A stretch of DNA of 64,000 bases, taken from positions 1,736,001-1,800,000 of the forward strand of contig JACKHF010000001.1 of NCBI GenBank assembly GCA_020639155.1. The letters are read 5' to 3'. This document shows, piece after piece, positions 27,595 through 35,077 of the stretch (within the stretch, counting starts at the first letter, position 1; each line of letters starts with the position of its first letter). The DNA is from Phycisphaeraceae bacterium. Its GTDB lineage: Bacteria > Planctomycetota > Phycisphaerae > Phycisphaerales > UBA1924. The translations under genes were made by a program, and so were the position numbers. Below the pieces are notes generated by a model, which searched no databases, had not been told where the DNA came from, and was given only the letters and a program-made list of their open reading frames with translations.

Positions 27595-27873
27595 ATGAGT
27601 CGAAGCCTCAAAAAAGGCCCATACGTTGACGAGAAGCTCTATCACAAGGTGATGGCGCAGGTCGAGTCCGGCGATCGTGAACCGATCAAGACGTGGGCGC
27701 GCCGCTGCACCATTGTGCCGGAGTTTGTGGGGGCAACATTTATGGTGCACAATGGTCGCATCTTCAACGAGGTGTTTGTGACGGAAGATATGGTGGGGCA
27801 CAAGCTGGGCGAGTTTTCGAACTCGCGCACGTTCCGTGGACACACCAACAAGAAGGAAGGCCTGAAGGCCTGA
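27595..27873 (+). CDS. rpsS: 30S ribosomal protein S19
   Basis: 92 residues from ATG 27595 (MSRSLKKGPYVDEKLYHKV). RRCTIVPEFVGATFMVHNG and HKLGEFSNSRTFRGH are diagnostic. S19 lies in the 30S head beside S13. GGGAG is seven bases upstream of the start. Confidence 0.97.
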   Translation: MSRSLKKGPYVDEKLYHKVMAQVESGDREPIKTWARRCTIVPEFVGATFMVHNGRIFNEVFVTEDMVGHKLGEFSNSRTFRGHTNKKEGLKA

Positions 27874-27936
27874 GGTAACACGATCGCACGGGTATGGCAT
27901 GCTGCCAACGTGCTGTTAGGAATCGGGAGCTGGTCA

Positions 27937-28482
27937 GTGAGACTACGCAACGAAACATTGAAGTCGATGCTCAAGACGCAGGGGCTTGGCGCTGATGCGC
28001 TGGCAACAGCATTGCAAGCAAACGGCATGAGCGAGAAGGGTGCGAAAAGCGCCGCGAACAACTGGCTCATGGGCCGGAATCATCCGCGGTGCAAGTCGGC
28101 AGACATCGTCGCGATGGCGAATGTCGTGGGCTGCGAGCCGAAGGACATCATCCGGTTTACCAGTGAGGTGCGGTTCCATCGCGGCAGCCCACTGAAGGCC
28201 AATCTCGTTGCCGGGCTTGTTCGTGGCAAGCGCATTGATGAAGCAGAGAATCTGCTCGCATTCAGTCCGCAACGCGCGTCTGTGAATGTGCTGAAAGCGC
28301 TGAAGGCAGCAGTTGATAGTGCTCAGCGTGCAGGTGCGAATGAGAGCCGTCTGTTTGTGACGGAGTGCCGCATCGATCAGGGCCCGCACATCAAGCGATT
28401 CCAACCGAAGGACAGAGGTCGCGCTCATCCGATTCTGAAGCGCACCAGCCACATCACTGTATCGGTCGAGGAGAAGAACTAA
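27937..28482 (+). CDS. rplV: 50S ribosomal protein L22 with N-terminal XRE-like helix-turn-helix domain
   Basis: 181 residues from GTG 27937, which has GGGAG seven bases upstream; normal L22 has 110-120. The L22 core starts near residue 75: RGSPLKANLVAGLVRGKRID, IDQGPHIKRFQPKDRGRAHP and ILKRTSHITV. The first 73 residues are not part of known L22. They read as five helices in the order of a Cro/CI (XRE) domain: LKSMLKTQGLGADALATAL, then SEKGAKSAANNWLMGRNHP, which resembles the recognition helix and W-x-x-GR-x-x-P turn, then ADIVAMANVVGCEPKDIIRF. The fusion is in frame with no break. Its stop overlaps the rpsC start (TAATG). Confidence 0.92.
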   Translation: MRLRNETLKSMLKTQGLGADALATALQANGMSEKGAKSAANNWLMGRNHPRCKSADIVAMANVVGCEPKDIIRFTSEVRFHRGSPLKANLVAGLVRGKRIDEAENLLAFSPQRASVNVLKALKAAVDSAQRAGANESRLFVTECRIDQGPHIKRFQPKDRGRAHPILKRTSHITVSVEEKN

Positions 28483-29189
28483 TGGGACAGAAAACCCATC
28501 CATACGGGCTTCGCCTCGGTATCACCGAAGCGCACAAGAGCCGCTGGTATGCACCGAAGGCGCTCTACGGCGAGCTTCTCATTGAAGATGAGAAGATCCG
28601 TCAGTACCTCAACAAGCGTTTGAACAACAACCCGGCCAGGCCGCATGCTGGTGTTGCAGATGTCATCATCGAGCGCACGCGTGAGGAGTTGACTGTGCTG
28701 ATCCGGACTGCCCGGCCTGGCGTTGTCATCGGACCGAAGGGCGCTGAGATCGAGCGCATGACTGAAGAACTTCAGTATCAGACGAACCGCAAGGTTTCGA
28801 TCAAGGTGCTTGAAATCAAGAACCCGGATCTGGATGCGCAACTTGTTGCTATGGGTGTTGCAGAGCAGCTCAAGAAGCGTGGCGCATTCCGTCGTGTCCT
28901 CAAGGGGCGCGCTGAGGCTGTCATGCAGGCTGGTGGCCAGGGTGTTCGTATCCAGATCAGCGGTCGTCTGGGCGGAGCTGAACTCAGCCGTTCGCAGGAC
29001 ATCCGTCTTGGTTCGCTTCCGCTTTCAACGCTGCAGGCGAATGTGAACTACGGGTTCGCAGAAGCTGCAACCGCGTACGGACAGATCGGCTGCAAGGTGT
29101 GGATTTATAAAGGTGAGTACTCGACAGAGCAGGCAGAAGCAGAAACGGCAGCAGCAGGCGGTCGTGCGCGTGCCCGCGGCAGACGTTGA
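28482..29189 (+). CDS. rpsC: 30S ribosomal protein S3
   Basis: 235 residues (MGQKTHPYGLRLGITEAHKS). The KH domain GxxG loop is VVIGPKGAEIERM, and the C-terminal domain has GVRIQISGRLGGAELSRSQ and GCKVWIYKGEY. S3 lines the mRNA entry channel. Translation is coupled to rplV by a one-base overlap. The Ala/Arg-rich tail (GGRARARGRR) is ordinary. Confidence 0.97.
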   Translation: MGQKTHPYGLRLGITEAHKSRWYAPKALYGELLIEDEKIRQYLNKRLNNNPARPHAGVADVIIERTREELTVLIRTARPGVVIGPKGAEIERMTEELQYQTNRKVSIKVLEIKNPDLDAQLVAMGVAEQLKKRGAFRRVLKGRAEAVMQAGGQGVRIQISGRLGGAELSRSQDIRLGSLPLSTLQANVNYGFAEAATAYGQIGCKVWIYKGEYSTEQAEAETAAAGGRARARGRR

Positions 29190-29266
29190 GTTGGGTACAG
29201 AAGTGAGTGTGATGTTCACGTGCCGGGATCCGGCGCGAGTGAAGTGAGAAAACGGGAGCTGACGCA

Positions 29267-29692
29267 ATGCCTCCAGGACGCATTCCATCTCGAACCAAGT
29301 TCCGCAAGGAGATGCGCCGTGCGCGCGATCGCAAGGCGACCAAGGGCAACTATGTTGCGTATGGCGACTTCGGTTTGCAGGCGCTTGAGGGTTGCTGGTT
29401 GCACGGCAAGCACCTCGAAGCGGGTCGTATTGCTGCACAGCACTATCTCAAGCGTCAGGGCAAGGTGTTCATCCGTGTGTTCCCTGACAAGCCGGTTTCG
29501 AAGAAGCCGCTTGAACAGCGCATGGGTAAAGGCAAGGCAGATGCTGACTACTGGGCAGCACGGGTAAAGCCCGGCACGATGCTGTTCGAGGTAGCGGGCG
29601 TGACTGAGGATGAAGCAAAGCAGGCGTTCGTGCGCGTTGCGATGAAGATGCCCATCCGTTGCAGGTTTGTTGGTCGCCGCGTGTCGGTGTGA
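29267..29692 (+). CDS. rplP: 50S ribosomal protein L16
   Basis: 141 residues. FGLQALEGCWLHGKHLEAGR, GKVFIRVFPDKPVSKKP and QRMGKGKADADYW are conserved; the Arg of RMGKGK faces the peptidyl transferase centre. The N-terminus MPPGRIPSRTKFRKEMRRA differs somewhat from the usual MLxPKRxKyRK but keeps the basic character. Confidence 0.95.
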   Translation: MPPGRIPSRTKFRKEMRRARDRKATKGNYVAYGDFGLQALEGCWLHGKHLEAGRIAAQHYLKRQGKVFIRVFPDKPVSKKPLEQRMGKGKADADYWAARVKPGTMLFEVAGVTEDEAKQAFVRVAMKMPIRCRFVGRRVSV

Positions 29693-29735
29693 TCGTACAG
29701 GAAGAAACGCAAGCGACCGGTCGGTCGGAAACAGG

Positions 29736-29945
29736 ATGCTGAACATGACACCGAAAGAGATTCGCAAGCTCGACGATGAAGCGCTGGCGCTTGAGCTAAA
29801 GGAAACCCGCTCGAAGCTGTTTGATCTCCGCATGAAGGCGGTTACCGACAAGGTTGATGATTCGTCGCAGTTTGGCAAGCTCCGCAAGGACGTTGCTCGC
29901 ATGAAGACAGAGATGACCGCTCGCCGGAAGCCTGTTGCGAGCTGA
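29736..29945 (+). CDS. rpmC: 50S ribosomal protein L29
   Basis: 69 residues from ATG 29736 (ACAGG just upstream); ATG 29745 is possible. The family pattern is KEIRKLDDEALALELKETRS, then KLFDLRMKAVT and KLRKDVARMKTEM. Two-helix protein near the tunnel exit. Confidence 0.93.
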   Translation: MLNMTPKEIRKLDDEALALELKETRSKLFDLRMKAVTDKVDDSSQFGKLRKDVARMKTEMTARRKPVAS

Positions 29946-30030
29946 ATCGAGCCCGTGGGTGGAAGAGTGTGTTTGAACAACTGCACAGAATGACGTGCAG
30001 AACCGAATGAGCAGAGGATGGAATGAACGC

Positions 30031-30303
30031 ATGAGCACGACAGAAGCGACCGAACTGAAGGGCACGCGGACAGGGATCGTTGAGACCGATGTGCGTGACA
30101 AGACACGCAAGGTGGTCATCGCGTACCAGGTCAAGCACCCCAAGTATGGCAAGTATGTCAGCCGTCGAACAGTGCTGCATGTGCACGACGAGGCCAATGA
30201 GTCGCATAAGGGTGACGTGGTCGAGGTTGGGCAGTGCCGACCGATCAGCAAGACCAAGTCGTGGAAGCTGATCCGCGTTGTCGAGAAACGCTCGGGTGTG
30301 TAA
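30031..30303 (+). CDS. rpsQ: 30S ribosomal protein S17
   Basis: 90 residues from ATG 30031. RTGIVETDVRDKTRKVVIAY, HPKYGKYVSRRTVLHVHDE and GDVVEVGQCRPISKTKSWKL make up the OB-fold of S17, an early 16S rRNA binder. An in-frame GTG at 29995 gives a longer protein but does not match the family. Confidence 0.95.
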   Translation: MSTTEATELKGTRTGIVETDVRDKTRKVVIAYQVKHPKYGKYVSRRTVLHVHDEANESHKGDVVEVGQCRPISKTKSWKLIRVVEKRSGV

Positions 30304-30358
30304 GAGTTGATCCGCGTCATCGGATGATGAGACGCAAGAGCAGGAAGGAATCGCAGCC

Positions 30359-30745
30359 ATGCTGCAACAGGAATCACGGTGCGAAGTCGCCGACAACTCG
30401 GGAGCCAAGGTCGCGTATGTGATCCGCGTGTATGGCGGATCGACAGGGAGCGGCAAGTTCACACGCAAGACGGCATCGCTGGGCGATCGCGTGCTTGTAT
30501 CGGTGAAGAAGGCGTTGCCGGGCAGCGATGTCAAGCCGGGTGACAAGTACAAGGCTGTGGTTGTTCGCACCGCGAAGCAGTATCGCCGGCGTGACGGGTC
30601 GTACGTGAAGTTCGACAACAGCGCGGTGGTGCTGATTGGTGAGGACGGGAATCCCAAGGGCACGCGTATCTTCGGTCCGGTTGCTCGCGAGCTTCGCGAA
30701 CGCAACTACATGAAGATTGTGTCGCTGGCATCTGAGGTGGTGTGA
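30359..30745 (+). CDS. rplN: 50S ribosomal protein L14
   Basis: 128 residues. MLQQESRCEVADNSGAKVA, GDKYKAVVVRTAKQYRRRDG and GTRIFGPVARELRERNYMK are diagnostic. L14 contacts the small subunit and binds the silencing factor RsfS in other bacteria. A six-residue segment (GGSTGSGKFT) around residue 27 is the usual variable loop. Confidence 0.96.
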   Translation: MLQQESRCEVADNSGAKVAYVIRVYGGSTGSGKFTRKTASLGDRVLVSVKKALPGSDVKPGDKYKAVVVRTAKQYRRRDGSYVKFDNSAVVLIGEDGNPKGTRIFGPVARELRERNYMKIVSLASEVV

Positions 30746-30798
30746 AAAAGGAAGCAGTGCATCTGCTTCTGCAGAGTGTCGATCGAAAGGAATGCAAC

Positions 30799-31206
30799 AT
30801 GCCATCGCATGTAAGAACAGGTGATGAGGTCATCGTGACCAGCGGCAGCCACAAAGGCAAGATCGGCACGATCGAGCGTGTGCTCGCCGACAAGGACATG
30901 GTTGTCATCAAGGGCGTGAATCTGAAGACGCGCAACATGAAGCCGAGCCAGGCCAATCCGCAGGGCGGTCAGGTGACGCGTGAAGCGCCGATCCACGTCT
31001 CGAACGTCAGCCCTGTTGTTGACGGCAAGCCGACACGCGTCCGCTTCGAGACACGCGACGACGGCTCGAAGGTGCGTGTCGCGGTTCGTGGTGGCAAGGT
31101 GCTCGGTGTTGTTAGCCCGAAGCGTGATCGCGCGAAGGCAAAGACCGAACAGAAGGTATCGACAAAGCTCAGCAGAGAAGCACGCAAGCGTCAGGCAGCA
31201 GGGTAA
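30799..31206 (+). CDS. rplX: 50S ribosomal protein L24
   Basis: 135 residues from ATG 30799 with GAAAGGA upstream. The KOW motif is VRTGDEVIVTSGSHKGKIGT; GVNLKTRNMKPSQANPQGG and EAPIHVSNVSPV follow. The usual length is about 105; the C-terminal 35 residues form an extra basic tail (KAKTEQKVSTKLSREARKRQ) probably lying on rRNA. Confidence 0.94.
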   Translation: MPSHVRTGDEVIVTSGSHKGKIGTIERVLADKDMVVIKGVNLKTRNMKPSQANPQGGQVTREAPIHVSNVSPVVDGKPTRVRFETRDDGSKVRVAVRGGKVLGVVSPKRDRAKAKTEQKVSTKLSREARKRQAAG

Positions 31207-31266
31207 TCCACAGTATTCGTGCAGTGTAATGACTGAAACGACCGGATCAGTGACAGAGTAGAAGTT

Positions 31267-31914
31267 ATGGCCAAGCAAGCATCAACAAAGAAATCCAAAG
31301 TTGACGTGCCACCGGAAGCGCTCGTGTTCAATGAGCCGCCGCGCATGAAGACCATGTATGACTCCGCTGTGCGTCCGAAGCTGAAGGATCAGTTCGGCAT
31401 CAATAATCCGATGCAGGCACCAAGGCTGGAGAAGATCACGATCAACGTGAACATGGGCCGTCATCTCGATGGCACCAAGATCCCGCCAAACGTCAAGACA
31501 ACGGTGATAGACACGCTGACAGCGATCTCGGGACAGAAGCCGGTTGTGCTCAAAGCGAAGAAGTCTGTGTCGAACTTCAAGGTTCGCGAAGGGTATGAGA
31601 CTGCTGCGATGGTGACGCTCCGTCGTGATCGCATGTGGCACTTCCTCGACAAACTGGTGCATCTTGCAACGCCACGTATCAAGGACTTCCGCGGTCTGAA
31701 CGACAAGGCGTTCGATCGTCAGGGCAACTACTCGATGGGCCTGAACGAGCAGGGCGTATTCCCCGAGATCAACATGGCTGAAGCAAACTTCACCCATGGA
31801 ATGAACATCAACTTCTCGTTTTCGAACTCGGACCCAGCCAAGAGCAAGTTCGTGCTTGCGGAGCTTGGCATGCCGTTCAGAAAACCCGAGGAGCGCAAGC
31901 GCAGGAAGTCGTAA
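31267..31914 (+). CDS. rplE: 50S ribosomal protein L5, N-terminally extended
   Basis: 215 residues against about 180 in most bacteria. The core begins near residue 31 (YDSAVRPKLKDQFGINNPMQ). RLEKITINVNMGRHLDG, FKVREGYETAAMVTLRRDRM and PRIKDFRGLNDKAFDRQGNY are conserved; L5 binds 5S rRNA. The first 28 residues are Lys/Pro-rich and not part of the usual fold. Confidence 0.95.
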   Translation: MAKQASTKKSKVDVPPEALVFNEPPRMKTMYDSAVRPKLKDQFGINNPMQAPRLEKITINVNMGRHLDGTKIPPNVKTTVIDTLTAISGQKPVVLKAKKSVSNFKVREGYETAAMVTLRRDRMWHFLDKLVHLATPRIKDFRGLNDKAFDRQGNYSMGLNEQGVFPEINMAEANFTHGMNINFSFSNSDPAKSKFVLAELGMPFRKPEERKRRKS

Positions 31915-31977
31915 GAGAGAATATTCGCGTGGGTGAGCAGTCCCACGGAAGTGATGATTGAAACGGAAGGATTTGGA

Positions 31978-32163
31978 ATGGCAACGAAAGCACAGATCGC
32001 CAAAGCCAACAGGACACCCAAGTTTTCGACGCGCAAGGTGCGTCGTTGTGAGTTGACGGGGCGCTCGCGCAGCGTGTACCGCAAGTTCCGCGTCAGCCGC
32101 ATCATGCTTCGCAAGCTCGCGCTTGAGGGCAAGATCCCCGGCATGCGGAAAGCCAGTTGGTAA
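31978..32163 (+). CDS. rpsN: 30S ribosomal protein S14, short form lacking most zinc cysteines
   Basis: 61 residues (AKANRTPKFSTRKVRRCELT, then YRKFRVSRIMLRKLALEGK and MRKASW). Length and alignment match the short type-Z S14, which normally carries CxxC...CxxC. Here only the first Cys is present: the others are Thr, Ser and Met (RCELT, RVSRIM). It therefore cannot form the zinc ribbon. S14 sits in the 30S head. It is part of the cluster in the usual place. Confidence 0.93.
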   Translation: MATKAQIAKANRTPKFSTRKVRRCELTGRSRSVYRKFRVSRIMLRKLALEGKIPGMRKASW

Positions 32164-32258
32164 GATGACCGGTGTTGGTGGTAGTGCTCTGATGCTGCCA
32201 TATGTGACTGAGAGATGAATCGGACGAAGCCCCGACGGGCTGGAGACGGAACCGAACC

Positions 32259-32657
32259 ATGACGATGAACGATCCAATCGCGGACATGCTCACTCGCATC
32301 AGAAATGCGGTGTCGAATCGTGCCAAGCGTGTTGACTGCCTCAACAGCAAGGTCAACCGGGGCATCGCTGGTGTGCTTCGCGATGAAGGCTATATCAACA
32401 GCTTTGATGTGATAGACGATGGCCGCCAAGGCATCATCCGCGTGACACTGAAGTACGGCGAGCGCGGTGAGACGGTGATCAATCGCATCAAGCGCGAGTC
32501 TCGTCCAGGTTGCCGAGTGTATCGCGGCAAGTCTGCACTGCCTCGTCCGTTGCAGGGGCTTGGCATCTCGATCGTTTCGACTTCGTCGGGCGTGCTGAGT
32601 GATCGTCAGTGCAGAGAGAAGAATGTTGGCGGTGAGTTGCTTTGCACCGTCGATTGA
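32259..32657 (+). CDS. rpsH: 30S ribosomal protein S8
   Basis: 132 residues. MNDPIADMLTRIRNAVSNRA, RRGKSALPRP-like segment (YRGKSALPRPLQGLGISIVS) and VGGELLCTVD end it. STSSGVLSDRQCREKNVGGE is the conserved 16S-binding loop. ATG 32259 or 32265 could be the start. Confidence 0.95.
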   Translation: MTMNDPIADMLTRIRNAVSNRAKRVDCLNSKVNRGIAGVLRDEGYINSFDVIDDGRQGIIRVTLKYGERGETVINRIKRESRPGCRVYRGKSALPRPLQGLGISIVSTSSGVLSDRQCREKNVGGELLCTVD

Positions 32658-32759
32658 CATCGTTGATTGCGATGAGGGACTGGACGAAAAACAAGAAGGA
32701 AACACACGTCGACACGCTGAGGATCATCTCCTTTCAGCAGCAGACACAAGGAACGCATC

Positions 32760-33320
32760 ATGTCACGCATTGGAAAGAAACCCATCGGAATCCCTGCCAA
32801 GGTCACAGTTGCTGTGGCGGATGGCAGCGTGAAGATTGACGGCCCAAATGGATCGCTCTCTGCGCCTGTTCGCTCGAATATCTCTGTCGAGGTTGATGAC
32901 GGCGCAAAGACTGTGACAGTGAGCCTCGACGAAGCGAGCATGGGTGATCGGTTCTCCCGAGCGATGTGGGGCACAACCCGCGCGACGATCCAGAACATGA
33001 TTACGGGCGTGACAGCAGGCTTCCAGAAAATCGTCGAAGTGAACGGTGTCGGGTATGGTGCAGAGGTGCAGGGCAACAAACTGAAGGTCACGGCGGGGTA
33101 CGCCAATCCACACATGAAGGTGATTCCTGATGGCGTCAAGGTTGATGTCGAGAAGGGCAGCGTCACCAAGGTTGTTGTGAAAGGACCAGACAAGCAGAAG
33201 GTCGGGCAGTTTGCTGCGGAAGTCAGATCTGTCCGCACAACGAACCCATACACCGGTAAGGGCATCTCGTACTCTGGCGAGCGTATTCGTCGCAAGCAGG
33301 GCAAGAAGTTTGGTGCATGA
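32760..33320 (+). CDS. rplF: 50S ribosomal protein L6
   Basis: 186 residues. MSRIGKKPIGIPAKVTVAV opens and TNPYTGKGISYSGERIRRKQ closes the protein. Two homologous beta-alpha domains are visible, the second with VEVNGVGYGAEVQGNKLKV. It binds near the sarcin-ricin loop. Length normal. Confidence 0.96.
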   Translation: MSRIGKKPIGIPAKVTVAVADGSVKIDGPNGSLSAPVRSNISVEVDDGAKTVTVSLDEASMGDRFSRAMWGTTRATIQNMITGVTAGFQKIVEVNGVGYGAEVQGNKLKVTAGYANPHMKVIPDGVKVDVEKGSVTKVVVKGPDKQKVGQFAAEVRSVRTTNPYTGKGISYSGERIRRKQGKKFGA

Positions 33321-33389
33321 TCATGATGTGCCCCGTCTTGTGACGGCATGTCGCACGCTGATTCGCAGGATTGATGAAGGACTCGTTCG

Positions 33390-33752
33390 ATGAACAAGAA
33401 CAAGGTAAAACAAACACGCCGGACACGCAGACGCATTGGTATCCGCAAGCGCGTTGTTGGTACCGCTGCGTGCCCTCGTCTTGCGGTCTACCGCTCGCTG
33501 AACCATATCTATGTTCAGGTGATCGATGACATGCAGGGCAAAACACTTTGCTCCGCTTCAACACGCGACAAGGGCGTCTCACTGAATACGACCGGCAATG
33601 CAGCCGCAGCGGCTCAGGTCGGCAAGACGGTTGCAGACAAGGCAAAGGCTGCGGGCATCTCCAAGGTCGTGTTCGATCGTGGCGGGTTCCGTTACCACGG
33701 GCGTATCAAGGCGCTTGCTGATGCAGCACGCGAGGGTGGATTGAAGTTCTAA
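33390..33752 (+). CDS. rplR: 50S ribosomal protein L18
   Basis: 120 residues. TRRTRRRIGIRKRVVGTAAC, RLAVYRSLNHIYVQVIDD and FDRGGFRYHGRIKALADAAR are diagnostic; L18 binds 5S rRNA next to L5. Length normal. Confidence 0.96.
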   Translation: MNKNKVKQTRRTRRRIGIRKRVVGTAACPRLAVYRSLNHIYVQVIDDMQGKTLCSASTRDKGVSLNTTGNAAAAAQVGKTVADKAKAAGISKVVFDRGGFRYHGRIKALADAAREGGLKF

Positions 33753-33822
33753 TACACAGAAATGACGCTGCACACCAGTAGTGCAGAGAGGTTGATTTCC
33801 CGGATTGGGAGAGTTGGAAACG

Positions 33823-34386
33823 ATGGCAGAGCACAACGTCGAAGAATCGAATCAGCTTGAGTCGAACACCGTGATGGTGACTCGAACCAGCGCAACTGTG
33901 GCTGGTGGTCGGCGCATGAGCTTCAACTCCCTCGTCGTGGTCGGCGACAAGAACGGCCGCGTCGGCTGGGGGTATGGCAAGGCGCTGGAAGTGCCCACCG
34001 CAATCGAGAAGGCTGGCAAGGCAGCGCGTCGCAACACCATCAACGTGTCTCGTGCTGGCACAACCATCCACCACGAGGTTGAGGGACGTTTCGGCTCAGC
34101 TGTTGTACGTCTGGTTCCAGCTGCGCCCGGTACCGGTGTCGTTGCTGGTGCGGCGGTTCGTGCGGTGCTTGAAGCGATGGGCATCTCCGACTGTCTGACA
34201 AAGTGCTATGGCTCACGCAACAAGATGAATGTGGTGAAGGCTGTGTTCGATGGTCTGAAGCAACTCCGCGAACCGGAAGACGTTGCAGATCTTCGCGGGA
34301 AGAAGCTCGGACAGACTCGCATCCTGCATCGCATTGAGAAGACGCAGCAGATGTCCGGTAGTGCTGCGGTGACAGAGAACAACTGA
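33823..34386 (+). CDS. rpsE: 30S ribosomal protein S5
   Basis: 187 residues from ATG 33823 (an upstream in-frame start at 33805 adds six residues). GGRRMSFNSLVVVGDKNGRV with GYGKALEVPTAI, and PAAPGTGVVAGAAVRAVLEA with GSRNKMNVVKAVFDGL, mark the two S5 domains. No rpmD (L30) follows; rplO starts 66 bases later. Confidence 0.96.
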   Translation: MAEHNVEESNQLESNTVMVTRTSATVAGGRRMSFNSLVVVGDKNGRVGWGYGKALEVPTAIEKAGKAARRNTINVSRAGTTIHHEVEGRFGSAVVRLVPAAPGTGVVAGAAVRAVLEAMGISDCLTKCYGSRNKMNVVKAVFDGLKQLREPEDVADLRGKKLGQTRILHRIEKTQQMSGSAAVTENN

Positions 34387-34452
34387 TTTATTGATGACAC
34401 GGTGCAGCGACGAAGAAGCGACGCTGCTGAAGGACGAGTGGAGAACTCCGCC

Positions 34453-35022
34453 ATGATGATTCATGACATCACCAAACTGGCTGGCAAGAACAAGAAGCGC
34501 GATCGCGTCGGTCGTGGTCTTGGTTCGGGCAACGGCAAGACCGCTGGCCGTGGTTACAAGGGCGCGGGATCACGCGCGGGCAACTCAAGCCGTCGCGGGT
34601 TTGAAGGTGGCCAGATGCCTTACTTCCGCCGTCTGCCGAAGTTCGGCTTCACGAACGTGAAGTTCAAGACGCAGTTCTGGGTGATCAACCTCGACACCAT
34701 CGTCGATCACGACACCTTTGCAAACGGTGGCGATGTGACCATCGACTCGCTCATTGCAGCAGGCCTGCTCCGCGATAACAGCAAGGCTCTGAAGGTGCTC
34801 GGAAACATGCCCGAGGATGGTCTGAAGGTCAAGCTGAATGTCACAGCTGAGCGTGTCAGCGAGAGCGCCCGCAAGGCGATCGAGGCTGCTGGTGGGTCCG
34901 TTAAAGAACTCGGTACCCGTCGTGACCGCGTTCGCGGGATTGACCGACAGGCTGGCGATCAAACTCCCAAGAACCTGACGAAGAAGTTGAAAAAGTACAA
35001 CAAGTATCACACACCCGCGTAG
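34453..35022 (+). CDS. rplO: 50S ribosomal protein L15
   Basis: 189 residues from ATG 34453 (a second ATG follows directly). RVGRGLGSGNGKTAGRGYKG with GGQMPYFRRLPKFGF is the Gly-rich extended arm of L15. Length is above the usual 145-150: after GGSVKELGTRRDRV there is an extra basic tail of about 30 residues (PKNLTKKLKKYNKYHT). Confidence 0.94.
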   Translation: MMIHDITKLAGKNKKRDRVGRGLGSGNGKTAGRGYKGAGSRAGNSSRRGFEGGQMPYFRRLPKFGFTNVKFKTQFWVINLDTIVDHDTFANGGDVTIDSLIAAGLLRDNSKALKVLGNMPEDGLKVKLNVTAERVSESARKAIEAAGGSVKELGTRRDRVRGIDRQAGDQTPKNLTKKLKKYNKYHTPA

Positions 35023-35077
35023 TTTCTGCAGATGGAGTTGAAGCCAGCGCATTGCTGGTAAGCCAACCACAGAATCC

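Noticed and set aside
34387..34452. rpmD (L30) between rpsE and rplO
   Set aside because: The gap is only 66 bases, too short for L30.
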